NCBI RefSeq assembly: GCF_000149955.1
Contig: NC_030992.1
Span: 2,066,978-2,130,977, forward strand
Length of the DNA: 64,000 bases
Direction of reading: 5' to 3'
Origin: Fusarium oxysporum f. sp. lycopersici 4287
Lineage: Eukaryota > Ascomycota > Sordariomycetes > Hypocreales > Nectriaceae
Made by a program: the position numbers and the translations under genes. Positions 1-10,837 of the stretch are shown here, piece after piece. The notes under the pieces are model-generated. The model did no database searches. It was not told where the DNA came from and worked only from the letters and a program-made list of their open reading frames with translations. How positions within the stretch are numbered: the first letter of the stretch is position 1; every line of letters begins with the position of its first letter.

Positions 1-1202
1 TCTTTATAATGCTGATGGCTCTGCCATAAACCTCCTTCGCTGTCATACCATCACGAATCTCTTTGATGATAGTGTTGTGGATGAGAGTAAGAAGCTTATA
101 GTTGCTCTCCTGAGACTTGTTGGGGTCGACGAGGTAAGTTCGCGCGATGGTAGAACAGTATGACTTATATCGAAGCCCCATGGCGGCAATGATGATATTC
201 GCGTGAAGATTGTCGTCGTTGGGTTCACCGGCAAACCGAAGATCGTACTTGCCACCACTCTGGATCGAAGGTCCCAGAATCCAGTCCAGCTGAGCGGGAT
301 CGAGGTCCGAGGGAAGTTTGCCCTTGCTAGGCAACTCGACTGTCTTCCAGAATTGGTTGTCGTCGAGCTTCTTGTCAACCTTGTCGGCGAGTGCGGAGTG
401 TTTGACTTTCTTTTCGGCATCGAGGATGTTGGACATTTCGTCGAGGAAGTAGGGGGTCATCAAGGCAACACAAGCCTTGGAGGCGGTTCGCATGGCTCGG
501 AGTTCGCTCTCGTCCTTTACGGCAAAGGCGTAGGTAGAAAGGGCGGCGGAAATGTCGACCTGGGTCACATCCTTGCACTGATCGTTGAACAGCTTCTTCC
601 ACTCATCGACGAAGGGTCCTCGGGAGGTGTCTTTGGCAATGGTGCCGACCTTATTCTGAAACGCATTTGTTAGGACTGAATGACAATGAATTTTCAACCG
701 ACTTACTCCTGTCTCCTTAATCTTATCGGCAAGCTTAATGAAGAGCTTCTCGTTTTCGGCAGCATCCTTGCCTCGCACAAGGACTTCGATTGGGAATCGG
801 CCCCCTTTCAGCTGTTCGAGATGCTTGGCTAGAATGGATTTAGTATGAGTCATTTTGCGCAGGCAGAAATGCGGTCGCACCTTTCTTCGCTGTTGTGAGA
901 ATGTACAACGTGTCCAGGGTGAACAACATAAGGGTCGTCGGAAACTCGTATCCAAGAAGCCAGAACTAAGATATTGTTAGTACATGCATCTCGCATTCGT
1001 TTCGAGTCGTCGTGGGATCGCATACGTGAATCGCATTGTTCTTGTGAAATTCGGGGATCTCTTCAACCTTGCCCATCATCACAATGAGGGACTGAGCGCC
1101 GTTGAACAGGCCATCCTTGGAGCGCAGGTCATTCTTCCAGGCAGTGACAAAGTGGGAGATGCGCTCCTGGAAGAGCTTGCTGTCAATCTTGATCTCGGCC
1201 AT
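1..1202 (-). CDS. SPT16: FACT complex subunit Spt16, N-terminal part (runs off the left edge)
   Basis: Histone chaperone subunit of FACT, which loosens and rebuilds H2A-H2B/H3-H4 contacts ahead of and behind RNA and DNA polymerases in the nucleus. Four exons can be read: 1202-1026, 965-881, 828-707 and 655-1, with introns of 60, 52 and 51 nt that all have GT/AG ends and keep frame. About 346 residues are visible. They begin MAEIKIDSKLFQERI and include FWLLGYEFPTT, KGGRFPIEVLVRGKD and TRTYLVDPNKS-type segments of the Spt16 aminopeptidase-like (pita-bread, catalytically dead) N-terminal domain. The dimerisation, middle and acidic C-terminal domains lie outside the window. The ATG at 1202 is the first in frame and matches the usual Spt16 start. 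A TCACGTGA octamer lies about 130 bp upstream. Family assignment is recognition of sequence, not a search result. Confidence 0.95.
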
Positions 1203-2536
1203 CGTTTCTGATGGAATCGCGATCGAGAGTGACGGGGGAAAGCTGAAGGAATATAGAGCTGATGACGGGAGGTTGCGACGACGCGAGAAAAAGTGAGGTC
1301 GCGTTAATGATCCAAGCTGGAGCTCCCTGTCACGTGATGTCCCGCAACGCGTTCCTTGGGTGACTGATGATCCAAATTATGGTGAACGAATACAGCCTGA
1401 TGAATTAACCGTGGCAGGTCAGTACTCCAAGCCATTAACAGTCCAATTTTACTTCAGGTCTCTTCTGTCTTTTTTTTCTTGTTTGCAAGCTCTTATTACT
1501 TTGCTTCTTTTCGTATGTTAAAAGAGTGCAAGTTTCGAGAGATGAAAGACCGCCAAAACGCAGTTGAGTTGGTGGAGCAACCAAGTCCAGCAATATCTCG
1601 AGATGATGGTTCGTGAAGATGAACACAAACCCTCCCAAAGACGTGGGCATTTGTGGTTCACTTTCTTGTGCGAATTCAGAATGCGCCGCAGATGTGTAAG
1701 TTCATTGTAGTCTCAAACTTCAGCGCAACCATTGTCTCGTGGCGCCTCTTCTCACCTGAGGTCACGGAGCCTCGTAGCCAGTAGTGGAGTAATGCCAATG
1801 CTTTTATTTAAGACGGCAATAATCGAATACTATATTTGATCATGTTTATTGTATAATGTCTTTAATAACATGAGTGAAGAAGGTAAAGAGTATTCGAGAA
1901 CAAGTATACAGCATACACAATTACTTTTTGTCCAACCATCAGCTCAGTACATGCTCCGTATCAGGTCACTCTGTATATTCATCAGCAATACACTGAGGTC
2001 CGAATACAGTGCTAGAATTCTAGAAATTCGATTCATGGTCTCGAACAATTCCGAGCTCAGTATCCGAGGTTTAGAGGAACCGCTTTTCTACCATGAATGC
2101 ACCATGATTGAGACCGCGGAATGAATTACCTGAAATACCTACGACTTACACTCCAATCCTGATATCCAACCCGAAAAGAACTTGATTGTGGTACGGAAAA
2201 CTTCTTTATATTCTTTCCGGTAGTTTTCAGACTTGCTGCTTTTCACACCTGCACAATCTAGAAACATCAAACGTCAAATGCCGGGATTAACCTCCGCCTG
2301 TCGGCGCCGGTTTTCGGGAAGTGGAGTCGGGAGTTGCGATTCAAACCCGACCCCGCGTATGCCCGGGTGAACATATAACCAAACGCGAATACCATACCTC
2401 TCACGTAACTTTTCTCACAACTTGTTTTCTCAATCTCATTTACTCTGTGACTTATAAGACACGCAGTTTCCCTCTGGTAACATTGTCTCTGAACACTCTC
2501 ATATTCATATCGACTTACGCCATACTATCTGCCATC
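1203..2536. promoter_or_regulatory. Divergent intergenic region between SPT16 and the CMD-family gene
   Basis: 1.3 kb between two divergent genes. It contains a CACGTG octamer near the SPT16 side and AT-rich DNA around 1800-2100. The open frames here (for example 1849-2124) have no recognisable motif and I do not call them genes. Confidence 0.5.
1330..1337. promoter_or_regulatory. TCACGTGA palindromic E-box/Cbf1-type octamer
   Basis: Perfect 8-bp palindrome about 130 bp upstream of the SPT16 ATG. This core is bound by bHLH factors of the Cbf1/Pho4 class in yeasts. Its use here is inferred from sequence and position only. Confidence 0.4.
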
Positions 2537-3218
2537 ATGAGAGTTCCTTACGTATCCAACCCTCCTGAGACCAAGTCCGAGGAGCATGCCGCCATTGTAA
2601 AGCGCATAGAAGAGCGCCGCGCCCCTCGGCCTCTCCAATCTCTGGATTTAGCACTTCTTCACTCCCCTCACGTTGCTGATGGCTGGAACTCATTCCTCGG
2701 CGCTGTTCGTACCAAGACCTCTCTAAGCGACGACATTCGAGAGCTTGCAATTTCACGTATTGCTGTGTGCAACAAGGCCTGGTACGAATGGAAGCACCAT
2801 GCGCCGCTAGCTGTCAAGGGTGGTGTGTCTGAGGCTGGACTTGAGGCTATCAAGGGGGAGGAACTTGGTGAGCGGCCTGCTGAGCTATCAGAGAAGCAAT
2901 GGGCTGTGCTTCTGTACACGGATGAGATGACGAGGAACGTTCAAGTCAAGGATGAGACCTTTGATCGTCTGCGGGAGTATTTCAACGAACAAGAAATTGT
3001 GGAAATCACAGCCACGGTAAGACAGTCCCATGTCCCTCTGTAGTCATCAAACTTGTCCTGACACCAACAGGTTGCATGCTACAACTGTGTAAGCCGTTTC
3101 TTGGTGGCACTCGACGGTAAGCTCACGTTATAAATTCATTTCCGCTCTAACTAGAACTAACAATACTACAGTCGGGGAGAGAAATGGTACCGGCCCCGAA
3201 GCCATCTCTGGTCATTGA
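2537..3218 (+). CDS. Carboxymuconolactone decarboxylase (AhpD-like) family protein
   Basis: Three exons: 2537-3016, 3071-3116 and 3172-3218, joined in frame by 54- and 55-nt GT/AG introns, giving 190 residues. The start MRVPYVSNPP is chosen over an in-frame upstream extension to 2321 because the family begins at about this point and the extension looks like translated leader. Visible signatures are the helix DIRELAISRIAVCNKAWYEW followed by HHAPLAVKGGV, and the late segment ACYNCVSRFLVAL. They fit the all-helical AhpD/CMD fold, whose members decarboxylate gamma-carboxymuconolactone or act as thiol-dependent peroxidase partners. The second half has a CYNC pair (CxxC), placed as in AhpD-type redox sites, so a peroxidase-like role is as likely as ring-cleavage metabolism. 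No neighbouring aromatic-degradation gene supports the decarboxylase reading. Substrate unknown. Confidence 0.85.
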
Positions 3219-3731
3219 TAGACAGTTGTGTCCTGCCAATTTCCAGGAGTAGCAGCAAAATGAAAAGAAGAAACATGTCTTGATCATGAATAGTGACTCA
3301 TAACCCAAAAACAAACAGAGTGGTAGAATAAGACAAAAACAACCGTCCTAAGGAAATACCACGACTTAAGGCCGCGGGAAAGGGGTATCATCCCATCTAC
3401 AGAAGTGAAGTGAAACAAATGAACCAAACTCCTCATGAATAAAGCCCCCGAGGCCCCATCCTCGCCAAACCAACCCGTCGTTAATCGTTGCTCATTCAAC
3501 CATGCCTCCTGTGGTCGTGGTGAGTGTCCGCTGTCATGCTGGACTATGCTGTTTTGTAAATATGTTGGCGGCCACCTGGCCGCACTGAGAACGCCGTGTA
3601 ATGAGGATTGTGTAATGTCCATGCTGTATCGTCGCACTTGACAACCTGTAAGAGTTATGCCGTCTCGCTGTAACCAGAAACCAAAACGAAAAGAAAACCA
3701 TGAAGTCTAAGACCAAACCGATGCTTCAAGA
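3219..3731. other. Convergent 3' intergenic region
   Basis: About 0.5 kb between the stop codons of two convergent genes. I see no repeat, RNA gene or convincing ORF here; it probably holds the two 3' UTRs. Confidence 0.5.
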
Positions 3732-4493
3732 TCACGGCGACTTGGAATATGACCTTGACATTGCACGCTCAATTGAAGCATGGCGCTGATGCATTTTAGG
3801 CGATGTTTGTAGTTCCTGGACAACTCCCGCCCAGCCCTTACGGCTAGGTTTTGGTATGGGCTCCGGGTGGTTAACGAGAGCCTGAGTGGTCAAACTGCGC
3901 AAGGGAGGACGGTTGATGATACCCTCCATTAAGCCTCTAGGAAGAGCAGGACGGGTTGGAGTTTTGAAAACCGGTGATTTTTCCAGATCCCTTGCCGTAG
4001 GTAGAGGCGGCGGAGGCGGCGGCGCAGAGGGTTTCTCATGAGTAGTGGTGCTTGTTTGTGATGCGACGACGCCCATATAAACGACAAGGAAGCGCATGCG
4101 TAGCATGTCGAGCCTACGAACCCGATCCTCTAACCTCGATCGCTTCGACGCCCACAACAGCCTGGCGGAAGTCTTTAGCTTGGTGGTGTCCTCCTCGATC
4201 ACCACACCATTGATGTCCTCGCGCAAATCATCACCCGTCTTCTGGATCTCCCTTAGGAGCCGTGTCAAGCGGATCTTATCATCAAGGCGCTGCACCTTTG
4301 CGACGTCACGATCATAGCTCTCGTTCTCCTGGACGGAAAAGTCGGCAGTGTCAAGAAATGTTGCAATTTCGAGCGGCGCCGCTTGGTACGCGGCCGTGTA
4401 GGAGGAGATGATCTGGACGAGGACGATGAGGGACAGAATGACAGCGATCAGAATGAGGATGATAGTCCACTGGAGCAGATTGAACTCGGCCAT
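3732..4493 (-). CDS. Hypothetical single-pass membrane protein with charged helical and proline-rich regions
   Basis: Intronless 253-codon frame; I do not recognise the family. A strongly hydrophobic segment at residues 8-31 (IILILIAVILSLIVLVQII) directly after a short N-terminus looks like a signal anchor. Residues 60-130 are rich in charged residues with heptad-like spacing and are probably helical or coiled coil. A weaker hydrophobic patch lies at about 132-145, followed by a run of seven prolines near 158-164 and a basic, Ser/Pro-rich tail. The length, the sensible start and the organised layout favour a real gene. Its orientation is convergent with the CMD-family gene. The role is unknown; a membrane-anchored scaffold is one guess from the architecture only. 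Confidence 0.7.
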   Translation of the reverse strand: MAEFNLLQWTIILILIAVILSLIVLVQIISSYTAAYQAAPLEIATFLDTADFSVQENESYDRDVAKVQRLDDKIRLTRLLREIQKTGDDLREDINGVVIEEDTTKLKTSARLLWASKRSRLEDRVRRLDMLRMRFLVVYMGVVASQTSTTTHEKPSAPPPPPPLPTARDLEKSPVFKTPTRPALPRGLMEGIINRPPLRSLTTQALVNHPEPIPKPSRKGWAGVVQELQTSPKMHQRHASIERAMSRSYSKSP

Positions 4494-5347
4494 GGTTGAG
4501 CAGAGCGTCTAGATGGCAAGTCGAGGCGGAGGGTGAAGCTATCGCGCATGGTCCTTGGGGAGTTGTGTGTTTGTGGGAGAGAAAAGGGAGAGAAGGGGAA
4601 GAGGCGCACACAATATGCAGGTGAAAGGCAAGGGACAGGAGCGATGACGACGGGAAGAACAAGCACAAGCGCAGCCAAATCCAACAACCTCAACAATCAT
4701 GCCGTACAGTACTGTATCTTAACCTATCAAAGAGAACCTGCGCGTTTGTGTGCGCTCTAATTAACTAATAGAGGCACCTAGTTTCTAGGCTCATACACAA
4801 GCCGAGCTTCCATATTCGTGCTGGACCACTTGGCGCAGATGGCTGGGGATCGAGAACCCCCCTGCAGGTGCATCTGCAACTAACGATAGTCCATAGAGAC
4901 AGGGCAGGGTATTCAAGTCAGTCATCACATGGTCATGGCCAGTCCAGTGGGATGCGATGCGCGACTTGATGGCGTTGTAGTTGTCTGACTGATACTACTT
5001 AGCATGGCCCCTAAAAATGGGTAAGCGTGAGGTACCGTGATGATGATGTACGCGGAAGTGCCGGGCGGAAGAAACGGTCAAGACGGTATCTGGTGATGTT
5101 AACTGATGGTGGTTTACACAAAACGTACTCAATAACCATACGTAGCCATCACAACTTGTTAATGTCATAGTTTAAGAGGATGCACCACAAGCCTGCTCAA
5201 GATTGGCAGTATCCAAAAACTAATGCTGCGCTGCCGAACCGTCCAGCGGGTTTTCACATTGCATTGGCGGATGGATTGCATTCCGAGTGGGTTCATCTGC
5301 AGGTTGAGAATCACCATCGGTTGGATGTGACCAATTCTTGCAGGACA
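4494..5347. other. Intergenic region upstream of the hypothetical membrane protein
   Basis: Non-coding as far as I can see. No repeat or RNA gene was recognised, and the short frames here lack family motifs. Confidence 0.45.
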
Positions 5348-5731
5348 CTATGCTAGGCTTATTTGAGTAGTGTCTCGGATCCTCAGAGCGCCCAAGTCCA
5401 TAAAAGCATGGGTATTGAGGTCTGGAATTAGGGTTAGGAGAAGGGCAGTACCTTGGTGGATCAAGTCTAGGGCTTGAGGAGGAGAAAGAGAGCTGAAAGA
5501 CATTAGTTTGTTGAGGTGAAAGTTATGAGAGTCATCTAGTATGTATTGAATCTTTGAGTAACTCCCCAGCGATTCAAAATCCATGGAGGGGTAAAGAGAA
5601 GTTGGCTGGGTTGACGTTGTTGTCATAAGTCGGAATAAACTTGATTCGTTACTGAAGGCTTTAGCCGCTGTCAGTTTGGCACCCAGTAAAAAGTTCGCGG
5701 GCCGTTGAAGGCGTGAGCGAAGTGGTGCCAA
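5348..5731 (-). CDS. Possible small ORF divergent from BUD32, N-terminus resembling a mitochondrial presequence
   Basis: A 127-codon frame on the opposite strand, 205 bp from the BUD32 start. I do not recognise it. The first 27 residues (MAPLRSRLQRPANF and on) hold several Arg/Lys and hydroxylated residues and no acidic residue, which is how mitochondrial targeting peptides look. The rest is Leu/Ser-rich with no motif. It could equally be a chance frame in the shared promoter region. Evidence is weak: length and N-terminal composition only. Confidence 0.22.
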   Translation of the reverse strand: MAPLRSRLQRPANFLLGAKLTAAKAFSNESSLFRLMTTTSTQPTSLYPSMDFESLGSYSKIQYILDDSHNFHLNKLMSFSSLSPPQALDLIHQGTALLLTLIPDLNTHAFMDLGALRIRDTTQISLA

Positions 5732-5936
5732 TTATTCCTCTTCTCTCCTCTCCCTTGTCCCTTGGGCAAGGTTCTGACATTCCACTGACTTCATCGATGC
5801 CCTGTACCTGCGCCAGTCTTGCAGCTTATCAGAATCATCGGATCTTTCTCCACTGATATCGCCTGTTTCTGCATTCTCTATTACCATCCTCGTCCTCCTG
5901 CTCCCAAGAATCCTCAACAACATTAGGAACCTGCTC

Positions 5937-6725
5937 ATGGCGACGACTACAGCGACGGTGACGGCTGACCCCGCGCCGCAAGCGCAGCAGTTTCCCCTCC
6001 CAAAGATCCTCGAATACCCCGCGTCGACCCCGCCAATCCTCATCACCCAAGGTGCCGAGGGTCGCCTCTACAAAACCACTTACCTATTACCCGATATTCC
6101 CTGCGCCCTCAAGTATCGCCCTCCTAAGCCCTGGCGTCACCCGATTCTTGATCAGCGGCTCACGAAACACCGGATCCTTTCAGAAGCTCGTATTCTTGCA
6201 AAGTGTCGCCGCGATGGGGTTCGTGTACCAGCTGTGTATGCTGTGGATGAATCTGCTGGGTGGTTGATGCTGGAATGGATATCTGGAGGCCCTGTTCGAA
6301 AGAGCATCAATGAGCGGCTCGGAAATAGAACTGAAGGCATAGAGAGCGATGCTGAGCTGAAGGACCTCATGCGAAGGATCGGTACTGCTATTGGCAACAT
6401 GCACAAGGTCGGCATTGTCCATGGTGACTTGACCACAAGCAACATGATGTTGCAACCCCCAGCTAACCCCCAAGATGGTAATTCCTTACATGGAGAATTG
6501 GTTATTATCGATCTGGGTCTTGCGAGTGGAAGTATATCAGACGAAGACCGGGCAGTGGATCTCTACGTTCTGGAGAGAGCATTTGGTAGCACACATCCAA
6601 GAGCAGAGTGCCTCTTTCCAGAGGTGCTCGAAGCCTATGGCCAGACCTTCAAACAGGCCAAGATTGTTCTCAAGAAGCTAGAAGACGTGCGGATGAGAGG
6701 CCGCAAACGAAGCATGCTTGGGTAA
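5937..6725 (+). CDS. BUD32: KEOPS complex serine/threonine kinase Bud32
   Basis: Small atypical protein kinase/ATPase of the KEOPS complex (with Kae1, Cgi121, Pcc1), which makes the t6A base on ANN-decoding tRNAs and also affects telomeres and transcription. The 262 residues are close to the known yeast length and there is no intron. Visible are the Bud32-type glycine motif ITQGAEG (36-42), the VAIK-like lysine in CALKYR (K59), the catalytic loop VHGDLTTSNMM (161-171, D164, N169), a DLG instead of DFG magnesium motif (192-194), and the family C-terminus RGRKRSMLG. Kinase subdomains after the activation segment are reduced, as is normal for this family. The N-terminal 20 residues are Ala/Thr/Pro-rich and probably unstructured. 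The gene ends about 90 bp before a 41-nt A tract. Confidence 0.95.
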   Translation: MATTTATVTADPAPQAQQFPLPKILEYPASTPPILITQGAEGRLYKTTYLLPDIPCALKYRPPKPWRHPILDQRLTKHRILSEARILAKCRRDGVRVPAVYAVDESAGWLMLEWISGGPVRKSINERLGNRTEGIESDAELKDLMRRIGTAIGNMHKVGIVHGDLTTSNMMLQPPANPQDGNSLHGELVIIDLGLASGSISDEDRAVDLYVLERAFGSTHPRAECLFPEVLEAYGQTFKQAKIVLKKLEDVRMRGRKRSMLG

Positions 6726-6811
6726 ACAAAAAGAAAAAACAGAAAAGCCGTCTTGCAGCCAATTTCCCTACCATAGTGTCTAAACTCCGTGTATCTGATG
6801 CTCGCTGTTTT

Positions 6812-6813
<2 letters not shown>

Positions 6814-6854
<41 letters not shown>
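6814..6854 (+). repeat. Uninterrupted poly(A) tract, 41 nt
   Basis: Forty-one consecutive A residues, by far the longest homopolymer in the window. It sits 88 bp after the BUD32 stop and before the convergent glutamate-cysteine ligase regulatory gene. It may be a slippage-expanded 3' UTR tract. A retroposition tail or an assembly error is possible, but no duplicated gene body lies next to it. Confidence 0.95.
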
Positions 6855-6855
<1 letters not shown>

Positions 6856-6994
6856 AAATGGACAAATGATGCCACTACATTCCATCTTATGTGGCTTGGA
6901 GATCCAATATGCCAGAAACCCAATGGTTCACCATCTCTACCTTTTCCCTTTCTTTGTCTTTCCTCTTTTTCCCGGCCGTCAGGGAATTGTCCAA

Positions 6995-7994
6995 CTATGG
7001 TGTCACCAGCTCCGCTCCAGCAAAATATCCCTTGTTCTCTATGACGCCTCGATCCTGTACGAATGCCGTGTATCGCACTACCCATTCCGGGACAATCTCT
7101 CCTGTCAAACCCGCACCGCTGTTATCGGGATCGGCAAGGAGACCTGCGCCGTTCGGCCCGTGGCTAAGAAGTTCTCGAAGAGTGCCGTGAGGAAGAATAT
7201 CGATACAGTCGTTGTGAACATGCAATTCCACGCCTTCTTCCTCGGCTAGCTTTTTCAGCGGAGGTGGAACATCGCAGCAGTTTCGCAGGTTGATCTGGTC
7301 TATGACGGGCCGGACACTCGCACGCTTAATGAAAGCGCCAAGTTTCTCGCTACCAAACTCGGCCACAGCAAGACGCTTCACGAGGCCTTGCTTGTGCAGG
7401 CCCTCGAACACCTTCCAAGTCGCAAGCTCCTCTTCAAGGTTCCCCTGTTGGGCATTGGTCTTGTCCGCCTCCCATTCGCAGTTTCCTTCGAACGAAATGC
7501 CAGGAAAAGATACAATCAGGAGGTCGATGGTCTGAATGCCGAGTTCTCTCCGGACCAAGTCCAGAGCCTCTTTGACATGTTGTTCCCGAGCAGCTACTGA
7601 CATACCCGGGAGAACAAAAAACTTGACAGTGATCTCATACTGACTGGGTTCCTCTTGGAGGCCCGCGGCGTTCCAATTAATGCGAGGAACGTATAGCGCA
7701 TCGCCTTCTTGTTCAGTCCAGAGGTCGACGGCTGTGTGCTTGCCTTTGGGCGTGTCGCCGTTCGTGAAGCCGTTCGTTTCTTGCGCATCGATCGCATAAT
7801 CGCGCTGAGCTTCGGCGATGTTGTCACGCAGAGAATTGACGAGTTCGAGGTTGGATCTGCTGTTGCCGGGTTTACGGATAATGGAGGGGCCTGCCAACAT
7901 GACATTGCTGTCGAGAGGGGTTTTGTAAGCATCCATTAAAACTGCAGAGAAGTCAGATAAATACATACGCAGTAGATAGAATAAGTCTCGTCAT
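6995..7994 (-). CDS. Glutamate-cysteine ligase regulatory (modifier) subunit, aldo-keto reductase fold
   Basis: Two exons, 7994-7969 and 7907-6995, with a 61-nt intron (GTATGT...CAG), giving 312 residues that start MTRLILSTANVMLAGPSI. Splicing replaces an in-frame upstream reading (from 7966) that would run through the intron. GPSIIRKPGNSRSNLELVNS near the N-terminus and HVHNDCIDILP near the C-terminus are typical of the eukaryotic GCLM/Gcs2 modifier subunit. This subunit binds the catalytic ligase and raises its affinity for glutamate, so it controls the first step of glutathione synthesis in the cytosol. It has an AKR-type barrel but is not thought to act as a reductase. An acidic linker with WTEQEGD lies in the first half. 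It is convergent with BUD32. Confidence 0.88.
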
Positions 7995-8680
7995 GATGAG
8001 ATTATGTGAGATAATTGGAACACTAAAATACGAGAGAGATAATCCCAACAAACAAATGAGAAGAGAATGGTTCGAGGAGAGACTTTTAGTAGACAAGAGG
8101 GAAATTTTCGCCGTCGGGGTCTTCGAGGCGTAAACTCGGACACGCCAGTATTAAACCTGCAGACCAAAATAGTCTATTCCAAGGCGCGCCCACTGTTGAA
8201 ATACGTGGGGTAAAGCAGATAGCTTAGTAATGTTTAATTATTCGAGGTCAAAGTAACTAATCACAGACGAAGTTTGAGGTTTGTGTAATGATTCTACTGT
8301 ATTTATGTTTGTCATGGCTCCAGATATCGAATCATGGGTAAGGTAGATCAGAAGTGAGTGGGAGGCTGGCTCTGAATGGCCATGGAAAAGGTTTGGGACC
8401 TGACATCAGTAGGAGCGCATAGTCGCGTGCTTGACAAGTGAGGCCAATTGATGACATAGTACCCATTACCATTTCTTTCACGTCAAGGTCGGAGATTCCT
8501 TTATCGTCTTCTGTGTACGTGGGGTTTAAGTATGTACCTACCTAGGTAGAGTATGTCGGCACTACCTACATGGCCTACTAGTCGCCGTTGAATGTGCAGA
8601 ATCATGTAGTGGGTGCCAATCACAGTTACATAGACTGGTTCAATTACCTGGTAACTTCTTTATTAGAGACAGGATCATAG
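7995..8680. other. Intergenic region upstream of the GCL modifier gene
   Basis: Likely promoter of the minus-strand gene plus spacer before the transposon relic. It includes the palindrome-containing motif TACCTACCTAGGTA (8535-8548) that recurs elsewhere in the window. No ORF supported. Confidence 0.5.
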
Positions 8681-8717
8681 TATCTCTTTGACCGGCACAA
8701 GGCAACACCAAGGTCAC
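8681..8717 (+). repeat. Left terminal inverted repeat
   Basis: Begins TATCTCTTTGACCGGCACAA and ends AGGTCAC. It pairs with the reverse complement of 10838-10874, with only three adjacent mismatches (CCA against GTT). Confidence 0.9.
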
Positions 8718-10837
8718 CTGCCCCGCTTTTTATAGGTACCTGCGGGGTACGTAAAGTTCCTCGTCAGACAGCTTCTTCTTTTAACACCACTAAAATCATT
8801 AAAATCCTTATATAAATTAACCATAATAAGTCTTAATTAAAACGATAAGCTCTTAAGAGATATAAGATTATATAGATAATTATAGCTTTAATAGCTAGCC
8901 TTTTGCCGCAGCTGCTAATAACCCTACCAAGCCACCTACCTTCTGCCCGAAGAGGGCCGCGGTAATTATTTTTAACCTTTTAATATAGAAGATTATGATT
9001 TTTAGATTAACCCTCTGCCCTAGCAGCCACTTAAATTATTCTAGCGTTTTATATCTATTTCCCTTATATAGTTATAGGTCAGATATACTGAAGACTGGGC
9101 TTCTTTTTGCACTCTTAACGGCGTTATTAATAGCTAGAATACCCCCCTTTCCGACTATTTATACTTAAATGCTTAGGAAGGCATCTCTATTGCATAGGTA
9201 TATATATAGCTTAGTATCCTTATTTACCTAGGAATTTATAGGGAAATATCCCTTAAGGACTATTAGAAGGCCCCTAGCCTAGGAGATTAGCGCCTCTTTT
9301 ATCTATTTATAAAGTTTATACTATTATAGAAGTTTAAGCTAATTATATAGTATTTCTGCACTTTTAATTATACTAATCTTAATATAAGTAATAAGAAGGA
9401 TCTTCTAAAGACCTTCTAAGCAGCTAAAAAGTAGTCTAAATATATATAAAGGGTATCTATTAAGCTTTATCTTCTAGGGACTAATTTAACTATAGATAAG
9501 TATATAATGCTATTTATAGGCAGATTAAAAGAGATAATACTTATTAAGGGAAAGCCTATACTAATAGGGTTTAAAGTCTAGGTTATTATATAATAGGGCT
9601 ACTTTCTATAATAGCTTTAGCATATAAAGGCATTACTAGTTATAGCTATAATAGTTAAGCTAAAGGCACTAATACTATATAATAAGAAGGGAAAGCTATA
9701 AATTAAAATCCCTCTTAGTAATATATAAAGTATTATAGTTTACCTACTAAAAAGGCTAATAATAGTAATATATTATATCTTTATAAATAACCTTTTCTCC
9801 TTATTGCAGCTTTTCTGCCTCCTTTGGCAGCTTGGTTATAGGGCTATAGGCATAGTATGCCCTAATTGCAGTATTACTACTATAATAAAGCAGATAAAAG
9901 AGACTAAGAAGAAGCCTAATAGTATGCCTTTGGTGTATAATAAGGTGTATTTAATCCTAATAAAGGATAAATAGGTATAAATAACTTTACCTATATTTTC
10001 CTTACTAATTTATCTCTTTTCCTTCCCTTTAGGTCCTTTAAATCGCTTAGAAGGATAGCTCTGTAGTCCTCTTCCTTATAACTATATATAGTAAAGCCCC
10101 TCTTAACTGCATACTAAAAAAGAGGAAGTTACCTGCTAAAAGAGGTATAAAGGCAGAGGTATAATGCCTAAAGGAGGTCTTTAATAGAGATTAGGCTAGG
10201 ATAATCCCTATTCCTTCTATTGCCGCTTAGTATAATAATAAAATAAATTACATAGATTATAGCAATTAGATAAGATCCTATACCTTATATTAGCACTATT
10301 TTCGGTATAGTCCTTGGCAGGCATTACTTTAGTCTTTCCTTCTTAATGTTATACTTATAAATAGCTTTATTTTGCAGAAGAAGACCTGGCAGCCTTATTA
10401 GAAGCCCTATAGTATGCTCTAAGACTAGAAAGAGGCTATTTATAATGCTATTTTTATTAAGTATGGCACTAATAGCGGCCTTAGGAAGAGATATTATATA
10501 GGGAAGGAAGAAGATAGCAAAGATTATAAAGTACGGCAAATTTACCTACAAAGAGATATTAATTATATCCAAAGAGGCCTAATCTTAAGCTGCCTAGCTT
10601 GCAAAGGCTGCCGGCAAGGGCAGCCTTAACCCTTTAAAAAAAGGAAGGAAAAAGGAGGCTATCTTAAGCCTATTTCAGGAAATCAGCAAATTCAGAAGAC
10701 CTAATACAGTTATAAAGTATATGATATAGCGATTTATAATAATGCTAACTATTAGTACTTTCTATCACACGCTATTTTAGGTGTGGTTTAAAGGTACCGA
10801 TCATCACGGTCATTTTGATTGGCGCCTGCCCCATGTC

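Noticed and set aside
203..673. Plus-strand 156-codon frame opposite SPT16
   Set aside because: It is the antisense shadow of SPT16 exon 4, which has clear family sequence on the minus strand.
1849..2124. 91-codon plus-strand frame
   Set aside because: AT-rich upstream DNA of SPT16 and the CMD-family gene, no domain or splice support.
2321..2536. N-terminal extension of the CMD-family protein
   Set aside because: In frame but rich in Ser/Thr/Leu without family similarity; the Met at 2537 fits the family start and is preceded by a pyrimidine-rich leader.
7908..7966. In-frame N-terminus MYLSDFSAVLMDAYKT for the GCL modifier subunit
   Set aside because: It reads through a canonical 61-nt intron; splicing gives the family-like start MTRLILSTANVM.
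10324..10539. 71-codon frame inside the AT-rich block
   Set aside because: Composition (Ile, Leu, Lys, Asn) simply reflects RIP-type AT bias; no motif and many stops around it.
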